NCBI RefSeq assembly: GCF_020858115.1
Contig: NZ_JACYMM010000003.1
Location: 496,001 to 560,000 of the forward strand
Direction: 5' to 3'
DNA: 64,000 bases
Source of the DNA: Janthinobacterium sp. FW305-129
Lineage (GTDB): Bacteria; Pseudomonadota; Gammaproteobacteria; Burkholderiales; Burkholderiaceae_D
Of the stretch, positions 8,144 through 17,895 are shown one piece after another (the stretch's first letter is position 1; every line of letters begins with the position of its first letter). The notes beneath the pieces were generated by a model. That model had not been told where the DNA came from. It saw only the letters and a list, made by a program, of their open reading frames with translations, and did no database searches. A program made the position numbers and the translations under genes.

Positions 8144-8845
8144 ATGACGATGATGCCCCCGCCCGTAACGGTGCAGGCCGTGCCGCAATTTGCCGACTTC
8201 GACAAGAAGCGCAACAAATTCGCGCCGCTGATGGCCATCGTCGTCCTGCACATCGCCGGCTTTTACGCCATCCAGAGCGGCCTGCTGAGCCGCGTCGTCA
8301 CGGCGGCCATGCCGACCATCACCACCATCAGCATCATCGCCCCGCCCGCGCCACCGAAACCGCCGGCGCCGTCCGTACCGAAAACCGTGGAATTGAGCGC
8401 CCCCGTGCCGCGCGCCGTCATCCCGCCGCTGCCGCTGATCGCCGTGGCGCCGAGCGAGCCGACGATCACGCCGCCGCAGCCGACGCGCGCCGAAGCGGCC
8501 CCCGTGGCCACCGCCGCGCCGACGGCGCCAGCGGCACCGTCGCCGACGCCACCGGCCCCGTCCGCGCCGCGCACCGTCAGCAGCGTCGAATACATCAAGG
8601 CGCCGCAGCTGATCTACCCGAACCTGTCGCGCCGCCTGGGCGAAAGCGGCACCGTGGTGCTGCGCATCCTGATCAATGAAAAGGGCTTGCCGGAGCAAAT
8701 CCTGATCCACAAATCCACCGGCTACGGCAACCTCGATGAAGCGGGCCGCCAGGCCGCGCAGCGCGCGCTGTTCAAGCCGATGATCGAAAACGGCAAGCCC
8801 GTCCCGGTCTACGTGCTCGTCCCCCTGACCTTCCAACTGAGCTAG
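8144..8845 (+). CDS. tonB: TonB energy transducer
   Basis: 233 residues. A short cytoplasmic N-terminus, one membrane helix around residues 27-45 (MAIVVLHIAGFYAI), a long Pro/Ala-rich periplasmic spacer (about residues 65-145) and a C-terminal TonB domain containing YPNLSRRLGESGTVVLRI and GYGNLDEAGRQAA. TonB carries proton-motive energy from ExbBD to outer-membrane siderophore or haem receptors. No exbB or exbD lies nearby, so they must be supplied from elsewhere. Co-transcription with bfd behind a Fur box fits an iron role. Confidence 0.92.
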   Translation: MTMMPPPVTVQAVPQFADFDKKRNKFAPLMAIVVLHIAGFYAIQSGLLSRVVTAAMPTITTISIIAPPAPPKPPAPSVPKTVELSAPVPRAVIPPLPLIAVAPSEPTITPPQPTRAEAAPVATAAPTAPAAPSPTPPAPSAPRTVSSVEYIKAPQLIYPNLSRRLGESGTVVLRILINEKGLPEQILIHKSTGYGNLDEAGRQAAQRALFKPMIENGKPVPVYVLVPLTFQLS

Positions 8846-8952
8846 CCTTCCGGCGGCCACGGCGCCGCTGCCAGCCCGCAAGCACCGCACACCGTGCCCT
8901 GCTTGCTTTTTTACGCCCTGTTTTCTGTACCAGTCAAGCAACTGCTTGTTTC

Positions 8953-8994
8953 AGTCTGCCAGCCTACATCCCCGGGCCAGGCAGACTTTTTTTT
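8953..8994 (+). terminator. Intrinsic terminator after tonB
   Basis: AGTCTGCC (8953-8960) pairs perfectly with GGCAGACT (8980-8987) and is followed by a run of eight T. It lies about 110 bases after the tonB stop. Confidence 0.8.
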
Positions 8995-9018
8995 GCCCGC
9001 GCATTTGCGCGACTGCAC

Positions 9019-9103
9019 CGCGAAGCGCACAGGGCAAGGCGCGACGGCGAAGACAGTACGAATGTACGGCGAGCCTAAGCAACGCCGCCATGCGCGTTTC
9101 GCG
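9019..9103. repeat. Imperfect palindromic extragenic element
   Basis: An 85-base GC-rich element bounded by CGCGAAGCGC (9019-9028) and GCGCGTTTCGCG (9092-9103), imperfect inverted repeats, centred on GTACGAATGTAC (9057-9068). It abuts the stop codon of the dioxygenase gene and follows the tonB terminator. The architecture is REP-like. No second copy was noticed in this window. Confidence 0.4.
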
Positions 9104-9784
9104 TTACATCTCCGCCCACATCCGCAGCAGATTGTGATAATGCCCCGTCAAGCCCACGGTGGCCGGCGAATCGCCGTGTTCGCCGCGCACGCTCTGGATG
9201 TTTTGATCGAGCTCAAACAGCATGCTGCGCTTCCAGTCCTCGCGCACCATGCTTTGCGTCCACAGGAAGGAGCAGATGCGCTCGCCGCTGGTGACGGGCA
9301 GCACCTGATGCACGCTGCTCGACGGATACACGATCACGTCGCCGGCCGGCAGTTTCACTTCATGCGTGCCATACGCGTCGACCACCACCAGTTCGCCGCC
9401 CTCGTATTCGTCCGGCTCGCTGAGGAACACGGTCGAGGAGACGTCGGCGCGCATCGACTGCATGCCGTTCTTCGGCGTGCGGATGGCGCCGTCGATGTGC
9501 AGGCCATAGTGCTCGCCGCCCGCATAGCTGTTGAAGAAGGGCGGCAGGATGCGCAGCGGCAGCACGGCGGCAAAGAACAGCGGGTTGGCCATCAGCGCGC
9601 GGCTGACGATTTCGCCCAGCTCCAGCGCCAGCGGCGAACCTTCGGCCAGCTGGCGGTTGCGCTTGACTTGCGCCCCTTGCGCGCCGACGCTGGCGCGCCC
9701 GTCGACCCAGTCCGTCTGCGCCAGGCGCTGGCGAAACTGCGTCACCTGTTCCGGCGTCAGCACGCCGGGTATATGCAGCATCAT
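9104..9784 (-). CDS. piuC: Fe(II)/2-oxoglutarate-dependent dioxygenase, PiuC/YbiX type
   Basis: 226 residues from ATG 9784, chosen because AAGGA lies 7 bases upstream; the frame is open another 78 codons without a ribosome site. Iron ligands His96, Asp98 and His159 plus 2-oxoglutarate-binding Arg169 are at the positions usual for PKHD-type hydroxylases of the YbiX/PiuC family. The substrate of PiuC is not established; the gene is commonly iron-regulated and linked to TonB-dependent receptors. Here it faces bfr and lies next to bfd-tonB, supporting an iron-related role. A Fur-like site lies upstream. Confidence 0.9.
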   Translation of the reverse strand: MMLHIPGVLTPEQVTQFRQRLAQTDWVDGRASVGAQGAQVKRNRQLAEGSPLALELGEIVSRALMANPLFFAAVLPLRILPPFFNSYAGGEHYGLHIDGAIRTPKNGMQSMRADVSSTVFLSEPDEYEGGELVVVDAYGTHEVKLPAGDVIVYPSSSVHQVLPVTSGERICSFLWTQSMVREDWKRSMLFELDQNIQSVRGEHGDSPATVGLTGHYHNLLRMWAEM

Positions 9785-9934
9785 CTTGCTATCCTTTGTA
9801 GTGAATTTCCCGGTGATTATCGCATCGCCATCAGCGGCAAAGAATACGTAAAAGCAAGAATGGCGCAAACATTTTGCGCCGTTTCCACGCGACACCCCAA
9901 GTCCGCTGAACCTGCATGAAAGACCGCATGAACG

Positions 9935-9953
9935 CGAATGAGAATGGCCTTCA
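9935..9953. promoter_or_regulatory. Fur-like sites in the piuC-bfr intergenic region
   Basis: GCGAATGAGAATGGCCTTC matches 11 of 19 Fur consensus positions. On the minus strand it contains ATTCTCATT, the core also found in the bfd Fur box. A second related word (CCATTCTCA on the minus strand) lies at 9995-10003. The gap 9785-10204 holds no gene; it also has a 10-bp direct repeat ACGGAAAAAT (9974-9983 and 10037-10046) in AT-rich DNA. Confidence 0.45.
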
Positions 9954-10204
9954 TTTTCCTTAACAAATAAAAAACGGAAAAATAGGGCAATCCATTTGAG
10001 AATGGGTTTTATTCGCACGATATTTACGTTAAAAAGACGGAAAAATGCCGTTTAGCGCCCGAAACCGCCCCTATTTTGCGCTATCATGCGGGCATAGCGA
10101 AACCGGCAACCTGCGCGCCACCAGGCAGCCCTGCGCCACCCGGCAGTGAACGCCAGCAGCCTGCGGTTTCATCATCGAACGCGACACAGAACAAAGGAAT
10201 TCCC

Positions 10205-10681
10205 ATGAAGGGCGATAAAGAAGTCATCCGCATGCTCAACGCACAGCTCACCAACGAACTGTCGGCCATCAACCAGTACTTCCTGCATGCGCGCATGTAC
10301 AAGCACTGGGGCCTGGAAAAGCTGGGCAAGAAGGAATACGAAGAATCGATCGGCGAAATGAAACACGCCGACAAGCTGATCGACCGCATCCTGATGCTCG
10401 ACGGCCTGCCCAACCTGCAAGCGCTGCACAAGCTGCTGATCGGCGAGAACACGCCGGAAATGCTGGAATGCGACTTGAAGCTGGAACGCGCCGCGCACGC
10501 CACCGTCAAGGAAGGCATCGCCATCAGCGAAAAAGCGGGCGACTACGTCTCGCGCGATCTGTTCCTGATGATCCTGGAAGACACGGAAGAGCATATCGAC
10601 TGGCTGGAAACGCAGATCGACCTAATCGCCAAGGTCGGCATCCAGAACTACCTGCAAAGCCAGATGGCGATTGAGGAGTAA
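10205..10681 (+). CDS. bfr: Bacterioferritin
   Basis: 158 residues, the same length as E. coli Bfr. Four-helix ferritin fold with haem ligand Met52 and ferroxidase residues Glu18, Glu51, His54, Glu94, Glu127 and His130, which I place by counting from ATG 10205. The start has a strong ribosome site (AAAGGA, 6-7 bases upstream). The 24-subunit product stores iron as a ferric mineral in the cytoplasm. Bfd (7912), the reductant for its haem, and FeoAB, which supplies iron, are both in the same 6-kb region. An intrinsic terminator follows. Confidence 0.96.
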   Translation: MKGDKEVIRMLNAQLTNELSAINQYFLHARMYKHWGLEKLGKKEYEESIGEMKHADKLIDRILMLDGLPNLQALHKLLIGENTPEMLECDLKLERAAHATVKEGIAISEKAGDYVSRDLFLMILEDTEEHIDWLETQIDLIAKVGIQNYLQSQMAIEE

Positions 10682-10698
10682 TTTCCTTCGTCAGGCGC

Positions 10699-10727
10699 AA
10701 AAAAACCGGCAACAGCCGGTTTTTTTT
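10699..10727. terminator. Intrinsic terminator shared by bfr and GST
   Basis: ACCGGC AACA GCCGGT flanked by an A-run and a T-run, so it works in both directions between two convergent genes. Confidence 0.85.
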
Positions 10728-10738
10728 CGTCCGGGCCT

Positions 10739-11353
10739 TTACTGCGGCACGGTGTCCTTGAACGATTGCCGCTCGGACAGTTTGTCGAACAGGCGCGCCA
10801 GCGCCGGGTGATCGGCGCGCCAGTCGATTTCCGGGAAGCGGAAGCTGAGCCAGCCCAGGGTACACCCCACGGCCACGTCGGCCAGCGTGTAATTCTTGCC
10901 GGCGCAATAGGCGCTCTCGCCCAGGCGCGCCTCGAGCGCCGCCAGGCCCAGCGTGATTTTGTCGAGCTGGCGCGCGATCCAGGCAGCGCTTTGCTGCTCG
11001 GGCGGACGCTGCGTGCGCTCCAGGCGCACCAGCACGCCCGCGTCGAGGATGCCGTCGGCCAGCGCTTCCCAGTTCTTGATGTCGGCCCGTTCGCGGCCAT
11101 TGCCGCCGGCCGGCAGCAGCTTGCAGACGGGCGTGAGCGTGTCGAGGTATTCGACGATGACTTTCGAATCGATGAGCGTGCTGCCATCCTCCATCACCAG
11201 GCAGGGCACCTTGCCCAGGGGATTGGCCTGGGCGATGCGGGTTTCCGGCACCCACACGTTTTCCAGCTCGAAGACATAGTCGAGCTTTTTTTCCGCCAGC
11301 ACGATACGGGCTTTGCGGACATACGGGCTGGCGAGGGAACCGATCAGTTTCAT
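10739..11353 (-). CDS. Glutathione S-transferase family protein (YibF-like)
   Basis: 204 residues from ATG 11353. N-terminal thioredoxin-like domain (SPYVRKARIVLAEK; NPLGKVPCLVMEDG with the cis-proline; DSKVIVEYLD) and C-terminal all-helical domain with ADVAVGCTLGWL. It resembles the E. coli YibF branch of GSTs more than classical detoxifying enzymes; the substrate is unknown. The ribosome site is weak (AAAG). It converges on bfr and shares its terminator. The bases between it and purB (11354-11631) hold no gene I can support. Confidence 0.85.
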   Translation of the reverse strand: MKLIGSLASPYVRKARIVLAEKKLDYVFELENVWVPETRIAQANPLGKVPCLVMEDGSTLIDSKVIVEYLDTLTPVCKLLPAGGNGRERADIKNWEALADGILDAGVLVRLERTQRPPEQQSAAWIARQLDKITLGLAALEARLGESAYCAGKNYTLADVAVGCTLGWLSFRFPEIDWRADHPALARLFDKLSERQSFKDTVPQ

Positions 11354-11616
11354 AGGTACTTTAAGGTAAAGGAGCAGCAAGCAGTATAGCATCGGCGGCC
11401 GCCGCCTTTTGGCAGCGCGCGCCCGGCGCTCCCCGCAGTGTGGCAGGCATGCCGCATCGGGGCCGGATTCGGCCGGATTGCGGTGCGCCGGAGCCCGACG
11501 GACGGCTGGCCAGCGGCCAGCGGTGGTAAAATCGCCCTTTACTGTGGCGCCGTCAGTGTTGCTGTATTGCAATAGCCCTGCCCTCCCCGCGCGCCACACG
11601 CCAACCGTTTCTTTAA

Positions 11617-13011
<1,395 letters not shown>

Positions 13012-13046
13012 GCCACAATCTGTACCTGGATCAAGCAGATCCACTC

Positions 13047-13092
13047 CCGCGGGGCGGCCAGCACACAAATGCTGCCCGCCCCGCGGTTTTTC
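13047..13092 (+). terminator. Intrinsic terminator after purB
   Basis: An 11-bp perfect stem, CCGCGGGGCGG (13047-13057) with CCGCCCCGCGG (13076-13086), continues inward as CAGC/GCTG after one mismatch and is followed by TTTTT. Confidence 0.9.
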
Positions 13093-13197
13093 CCGCACGC
13101 TTTCTTGTAGAATCTGCAGCACGCAGCGCAATTTGCTTTTCTTTGGTATATTAGGCCGAATTAGTCCTAACACGTACTACATTCAAGAAAGCCGCCG

Positions 13198-13722
13198 ATG
13201 CAACGCTACACCACCACCGCCATCATCCTGCACTGGCTGACCGCCCTGCTGATCATCAGCGCCTTTGTCATGGGCCTGGTCATGACGGACATTCCCGGCC
13301 TGACGCCCACCAAACTCAAATATTTCTCCTGGCATAAATGGCTGGGCGTGACCGTGCTGGCCATCGCCGCCATCCGTTTGCTGTGGCGCAAGGCCAACGT
13401 ACCGCCGCCGCATCCGGCCAGCATGGTTGCCTGGCAAAAGAAGGCGGCCGACGCCATGCACGTGCTGCTGTACATCCTGATCTTCGCCGTGCCCATCTCC
13501 GGCTACCTGTACACCCTGGCCGCCGGCGTGCCGGTGGTCTACCTGGGCCTGTTCCAGTTGCCCGTGATCATGGCGCCGAACCCGGAACTTAAGCCGCTCT
13601 TAAAAGAAATTCATTATGTTCTGAACATGACGATGGCCGCCGCCGTGGCCGCCCATGTGCTGGCGGCGCTGAAACACCAGTTCATCGACCGTGACGGCGT
13701 GCTGAAACGCATGCTGCCATAA
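13198..13722 (+). CDS. Cytochrome b561
   Basis: 174 residues with four membrane helices and the conserved haem-ligand histidines of bacterial b561 (His13 in ILHW, His46 in SWHKW, others in HVLLYI and the last helix). It is a di-haem inner-membrane protein that moves electrons with quinone; in E. coli CybB acts as a superoxide:ubiquinone oxidoreductase. The next two genes encode YceI proteins, and b561-YceI pairing is also seen in E. coli (yceJ-yceI), so the three probably form one functional unit. Confidence 0.9.
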   Translation: MQRYTTTAIILHWLTALLIISAFVMGLVMTDIPGLTPTKLKYFSWHKWLGVTVLAIAAIRLLWRKANVPPPHPASMVAWQKKAADAMHVLLYILIFAVPISGYLYTLAAGVPVVYLGLFQLPVIMAPNPELKPLLKEIHYVLNMTMAAAVAAHVLAALKHQFIDRDGVLKRMLP

Positions 13723-13761
13723 CGTCCTCCCCTTGCTCACTGAAACACAGGAAAAAACAAG

Positions 13762-14316
13762 ATGAAAACCACCCAACGCATCGTCCTCGCTTCCCTGCTG
13801 GGCCTGTCCGTGGCCGCCACCGCCGCCACCCTGCTGAAAGTCGATCCCGCCAAGACCAGCGTGTCGGCCGTGTTCAAGCAGATGAACGTGCCCGTGGAAG
13901 CGAAATTCAAGAAATTCAATATCGCCATCGATTACAACCCGGCCACGCCGGACGCTTCGAAGGCGTCGGTGGAAATCGAAACGGCCAGCATCGATATCGG
14001 CGATCCGGAATACAACAAGGAAGTGGCCAAGAAAGAATGGTTCAACTCGGCCCAATTCCCGAAAGCCACCTTTGTCTCGAGCAGCATCAAGGCCGCCGGC
14101 GCGGGCAAGCTGACGGTCAGCGGCAAGCTGAGCATCAAAGGCAAGACCACGGACGTGACTTTCCCCCTGACGGTGAAGGCCGATGGCGGCAAATACGCGT
14201 TTGACGGCGCCCTGCCGATCAAGCGCCTGACCTACAACATCGGCGAAGGCGAGTGGAAAGACACGAGCATGGTTGCCGACGAGGTCACGATTAAGTTTCA
14301 TGTTTCTGCTCAGTAA
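13762..14316 (+). CDS. YceI family periplasmic lipid-binding protein (first copy)
   Basis: 184 residues: a signal peptide (about residues 1-21, ending SVAATAA) and one YceI beta-barrel domain. YceI proteins bind polyisoprenoid lipids such as octaprenyl-phenol precursors in the periplasm. Motifs seen include KVDPAKTSVSAVFKQMN near the N-terminus and the closing EVTIKFHVSAQ. It begins 39 bases after the cytochrome b561 gene and is followed 33 bases later by a second YceI gene. The two copies are clearly divergent rather than a recent duplication. Confidence 0.9.
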   Translation: MKTTQRIVLASLLGLSVAATAATLLKVDPAKTSVSAVFKQMNVPVEAKFKKFNIAIDYNPATPDASKASVEIETASIDIGDPEYNKEVAKKEWFNSAQFPKATFVSSSIKAAGAGKLTVSGKLSIKGKTTDVTFPLTVKADGGKYAFDGALPIKRLTYNIGEGEWKDTSMVADEVTIKFHVSAQ

Positions 14317-14349
14317 TCGCCACACCCCTTGTTCAACCTTAGGATATTC

Positions 14350-14925
14350 ATGACATTCAAGCATTTGATGATCGCCGTGCTGGCAGCCGCCGGCGCGGGT
14401 TCGGCCATGGCCGCTACCGACACCTACAACCTCGACCCGACGCACACCTTCCCCAGCTTCGAAGCCGATCACATGGGCATGTCCGTGTGGCGCGGCAAGT
14501 TCAACAAGACCAAGGGTACCGTCACCCTGGACCGTGCCGCCAAGACGGGCAGCCTGGACCTGGTGATCGATGCCGATTCGATCGATTTCGGCCTGGACGC
14601 CATGAACACGCACGCGAAAAAAGCGGACATGTTCAACGTCGAGAAATTCCCGGCAATCACCTACAAGAGCACATCGTTCAAGTTCAACGGCGATCAATTG
14701 GTGGAAGTCGATGGCGAACTGACCCTGCTGGGCGTGACTAAGCCCGTCAAATTGAACGTGAGCAAGTTCAAGTGCATCATGCACCCGCGCTACAAGCGTG
14801 AAGTGTGCGGCGCCGATGCCAGCGCGGAATTCAAGCGCAGCGACTTTGGCCTGAACTACGGCATACCGGCGTTCTCGCCGGAAGTCAAGCTGGCCATCCA
14901 GGTGGAAGCGATCAAGGCCGACTAA
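14350..14925 (+). CDS. YceI family periplasmic lipid-binding protein (second copy)
   Basis: 191 residues from ATG 14350 (AGGA upstream); a TTG at 14329 is in frame but lacks a ribosome site. Signal peptide MTFKHLMIAVLAAAGAGSAMA, then a YceI domain opening DTYNLDPTHTFPSFEADHMG, the canonical start of the family. Unlike the first copy it has two cysteines (KCIMHPRYKREVC) that may form a periplasmic disulfide. Third gene of the b561-YceI-YceI set, followed by a terminator. Confidence 0.92.
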   Translation: MTFKHLMIAVLAAAGAGSAMAATDTYNLDPTHTFPSFEADHMGMSVWRGKFNKTKGTVTLDRAAKTGSLDLVIDADSIDFGLDAMNTHAKKADMFNVEKFPAITYKSTSFKFNGDQLVEVDGELTLLGVTKPVKLNVSKFKCIMHPRYKREVCGADASAEFKRSDFGLNYGIPAFSPEVKLAIQVEAIKAD

Positions 14926-14945
14926 ACACGACCTTGCCGCATGAC

Positions 14946-14982
14946 AAGCCCGCCTCGCTGCCCGCAGCCAGGCGGGCTTTTG
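14946..14982 (+). terminator. Intrinsic terminator after the YceI genes
   Basis: AAGCCCGCCT (14946-14955) pairs with AGGCGGGCTT (14970-14979), followed by a short T-run. Confidence 0.8.
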
Positions 14983-15098
14983 CATGCGCCATGCGAATCC
15001 GCTGGACTTTTCTATCGTGCGGCATCAGTATCAATTTGCCATGACGTGCAAGCCGCACCGCTCTGGCACAACCACTCACCCAACGTGCGGAGGACTAC

Positions 15099-15368
15099 AT
15101 GAATTTCATAATCTGGATCGTTATTGGCGGCGTCATCGGCTGGCTGGCCAGCATGGTCATGAAAACCGATGCGCAACAGGGCATCTTCCTCAATATCGTC
15201 GTCGGCATCGTCGGCGCCTTCCTGGGCGGCTGGCTGCTGGCGCCGCTGTTCGGCACGGGCACCATCAATAGCGACAATTTCAGCCTGTCTTCGCTGCTCG
15301 TTTCGTTCCTGGGCGCCGTGATCCTGCTCGGCATCGTCAATCTTTTGCGCCGCGGCAAAATACGCTAG
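15099..15368 (+). CDS. GlsB/YeaQ/YmgE family small membrane protein
   Basis: 89 residues of the transglycosylase-associated protein family: three hydrophobic Gly-rich helices with IIWIVIGGVIGWLASMVMK and NIVVGIVGAFLGGWLL. Despite the family name, members are short membrane proteins, often induced by stress, of undefined function. A good ribosome site (GGAGG, 15090-15094) precedes the ATG and a terminator follows, so it is a single-gene unit. Confidence 0.88.
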   Translation: MNFIIWIVIGGVIGWLASMVMKTDAQQGIFLNIVVGIVGAFLGGWLLAPLFGTGTINSDNFSLSSLLVSFLGAVILLGIVNLLRRGKIR

Positions 15369-15395
15369 ACCAGCAACACACGGTCCATCACGAGG

Positions 15396-15428
15396 AGGCC
15401 GGGCCGCGCAAGCGTCCGGCCTTTTTTT
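15396..15428 (+). terminator. Intrinsic terminator after the GlsB-like gene
   Basis: AGGCCGG (15396-15402) pairs with CCGGCCT (15416-15422), followed by a T-run. The rest of the 305-base gap 15369-15673 holds the promoter and leader hairpin of the next gene and no coding region. Confidence 0.75.
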
Positions 15429-15568
15429 ATTGCCGCCAGGACATGTATGGACAATACCACAGCCGCAGCACGGAAAAATGCGTCCTGGCAGCCAGTTTCT
15501 GCCCCTGCAGCGCCGAGAATAGTGCCATTTAAGCAATCGACTACAAACATGCTCCCCGGAAAATGTGA

Positions 15569-15638
15569 TTGACTAGTGCCGGTTCGATACGGATACTCTA
15601 TGTCGCCCGCTGCACAATCAGCGGGTACTCCGCTGATT
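15569..15638 (+). promoter_or_regulatory. Promoter and leader hairpin of the S46 peptidase gene
   Basis: TTGACT (15569-15574), 17-base spacer, GATACT (15592-15597): a strong sigma-70-type promoter with predicted start near 15604. The roughly 70-base leader contains a perfect 9-bp hairpin, AATCAGCGG (15616-15624) with CCGCTGATT (15630-15638), at its 5' end. Confidence 0.65.
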
Positions 15639-15673
15639 CCGACTTCCCTACAATGTAAAAGAACAGAACTCGA

Positions 15674-17827
15674 ATGAAAAAATCTCTAATCGCGCTCGCC
15701 ATCCTGAGCAACTTCGCACACGCCGATGAAGGCATGTGGATGCCCCAACAGCTGCCACAAGTAGCCAAGGAACTGAAAGCCGCCGGACTGAAACTCGATC
15801 CGGCTACCCTGACCAAGCTGACCGAGTTCCCCATGGGCGCCATCGTCAGCCTGGGCGGTTGCTCGGCCTCGTTCGTTTCGCCGCAAGGCCTGGTTGCCAC
15901 CAACCACCATTGCGTCTACAACAGCGTGGCGGTCAATTCGACCAAAGAGCGCGATTTGCTGGCCAACGGTTTCCTGGCCAAGACGTTCGCTGAAGAACTG
16001 CCGGCCGCCCCAGGCAGCCGCATCTTCGTCACCTCGGCCGTGACCAATGTCAGCGACAAGATCATCAGCGCCGACGTGGCCAAGCTGCAAGGCAAGGCGC
16101 GCATCGATGCGATCGAGAAAAACCAGAAGAAACTGGTCGCCGAATGCGAAAAAGAAGCGGGCTTCCGCTGCACCGTGTCGAGCTACTACGGCGGCCTGGA
16201 GTTCTACCTGATCAAGCAACTGGAAATCCGCGACGTGCGCCTGGTGCACGCGCCTCCGGCCGGCGTGGGCAAATTCGGCGGCGACACGGACAACTGGATG
16301 TGGCCGCGCCACACGGGCGACTACGGTTTCTACCGCGCCTATGTCAGCAAAGACGGCAAAGCTGCCGATTTCAGCAAGGACAACGTGCCTTACCAGCCAA
16401 AACACGTGCTGAAACTGGCCAAGGATGGCTTGAAAGAAGGCGATTTCGTCATGGCGCTGGGCTATCCTGGCCGCACCAACCGTCACCGCCTGCCATCGGA
16501 AGTGGCGTTTACGTTTGACTGGAACTATCCGGCCTTCGTGAAAGCGTCGGGCGAAACCCTGGCCATCATCGCGCGCGAAACCAAGGACAACAAGGATGTG
16601 GCCCTGAAATACGCAGGTCAAGTTGCCGGCGTGAACAATTACTACAAGAACCGCCAAGGCATGCTCGATTCCTACGCCGGCAGCGACTTCCTGGCGCGCA
16701 AGACGACGGAACACGAAGCCCTGAAAACCTGGGTCAACGCCAATCCTGCCCGCAAGGCGGAATTTGCCGGCGACATCGAGCAAGTGGAAAAGCTGATCGC
16801 CGAGCGCGATGCCGACACCAAGCGCGATTTCTTCCTCAGCTACGCACAGCCGCGCCTGCTGAACACGGCACGCAGCCTGTACCGCCTGTCCAACGAAGGC
16901 ACCAAGGCCGATACGGAACGCAAGTCCGGCTACCAGACGCGCGATTTGCCGCGCCTGACCTCGAGCGTCACGTCGGTCGAGCGCACCTACGATGAAAAAG
17001 TCGACAAGGCGCTGGTACTGAACAGCCTGACCAAGTACGCCGCGCAACCGGCAGCACAGCGCCGCGCCAGCTTCGACGCCGCCATCGGCATCAAGGATGG
17101 CATGTCGCAGGCCGACTTGTCCGCCGCCCTGGACAAACTGTATGCCGGCAGCAAGCTGGCCGACAAGGAAGAACGCGCAGCCTGGCTGAAACGCACGCCT
17201 GCCGAATTCCAGGCCAGCAAGGACAGCTTCATCCAGGCAGCCGTCGCCATGTATCCGGATTCGCTGAAAAACGAAGCGGAAGACGAAGAACTGGCAGGCA
17301 AGATCCAGCAAGCCTACGCCAACTACATGAAAGCCAAGATCGCCTTCATGAAGAGCAAGGGCCAAGCCGTCTATCCTGACGCCAACAGCACCCTGCGCGT
17401 AACGTTCGGCAAAGTTGCCGGCCGTGACCATGGCGCCGACGGCACCACCTGGACCGCCTTCACCACCGTCAATGGCGTCGTTGCCAAAGCCACGGGCGAA
17501 GGTGAGTTCAATGCACCAGCGAAACAACTGGCCGCGATCAAAGCCAAGGACTTCGGCAAATTTGTCGATCCGAAGCTGAAAACCGTGCCGGTCGACTACC
17601 TGGCGACCCTGGACATCACCGGCGGCAACTCCGGTTCGGCAGCCCTGAATTCGAAAGGTGAATTCATCGGCCTGGCCTTCGACGGCACCTTGGACTCGAT
17701 CATTTCCGACTGGGACTACAACAAGGCCAACACCCGTTCGATCCAGGTCGACCTGCGCTACATGCTGTGGAACATGAAACACATCGACCACGCAGATAAC
17801 CTGCTGAAAGAAATGGGCGCTGAATAA
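15674..17827 (+). CDS. S46 family dipeptidyl peptidase (DPP7/DPP11 type)
   Basis: 717 residues with a signal peptide (about residues 1-18, MKKSLIALAILSNFAHA). Chymotrypsin-like S46 fold: catalytic His79 in TNHHC and Ser655 in GGNSGSAA. These exopeptidases remove dipeptides from the N-terminus of peptides in the periplasm. The P1 specificity position, Gly in DPP7 and Arg in DPP11, appears to be Gly671 (FDG), predicting preference for hydrophobic rather than acidic P1 residues (inference). No Shine-Dalgarno is seen before the ATG. With the nearby M14 and S9 enzymes it suggests active peptide scavenging. Confidence 0.93.
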   Translation: MKKSLIALAILSNFAHADEGMWMPQQLPQVAKELKAAGLKLDPATLTKLTEFPMGAIVSLGGCSASFVSPQGLVATNHHCVYNSVAVNSTKERDLLANGFLAKTFAEELPAAPGSRIFVTSAVTNVSDKIISADVAKLQGKARIDAIEKNQKKLVAECEKEAGFRCTVSSYYGGLEFYLIKQLEIRDVRLVHAPPAGVGKFGGDTDNWMWPRHTGDYGFYRAYVSKDGKAADFSKDNVPYQPKHVLKLAKDGLKEGDFVMALGYPGRTNRHRLPSEVAFTFDWNYPAFVKASGETLAIIARETKDNKDVALKYAGQVAGVNNYYKNRQGMLDSYAGSDFLARKTTEHEALKTWVNANPARKAEFAGDIEQVEKLIAERDADTKRDFFLSYAQPRLLNTARSLYRLSNEGTKADTERKSGYQTRDLPRLTSSVTSVERTYDEKVDKALVLNSLTKYAAQPAAQRRASFDAAIGIKDGMSQADLSAALDKLYAGSKLADKEERAAWLKRTPAEFQASKDSFIQAAVAMYPDSLKNEAEDEELAGKIQQAYANYMKAKIAFMKSKGQAVYPDANSTLRVTFGKVAGRDHGADGTTWTAFTTVNGVVAKATGEGEFNAPAKQLAAIKAKDFGKFVDPKLKTVPVDYLATLDITGGNSGSAALNSKGEFIGLAFDGTLDSIISDWDYNKANTRSIQVDLRYMLWNMKHIDHADNLLKEMGAE

Positions 17828-17864
17828 CAAAAAGCAATAACCCGGCAACGGGCGCTTTAGCCTG

Positions 17865-17893
17865 AGCCACTCCTGCGGGAGTGGCTTTTTTTT
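17865..17893 (+). terminator. Intrinsic terminator after the S46 peptidase
   Basis: AGCCACTCC (17865-17873) pairs with GGAGTGGCT (17878-17886), followed by a run of T. Confidence 0.88.
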
Positions 17894-17895
17894 GC

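Noticed and set aside
8846..8952. A gene between tonB and its terminator
   Set aside because: Only short frames without ribosome sites or recognisable protein features.
9785..10018. N-terminal extension of the PiuC-type dioxygenase by 78 residues
   Set aside because: The extension is not coding-like; ATG 9784 has a good ribosome site and gives the family's usual 226 residues with motif numbering H96/D98/H159.
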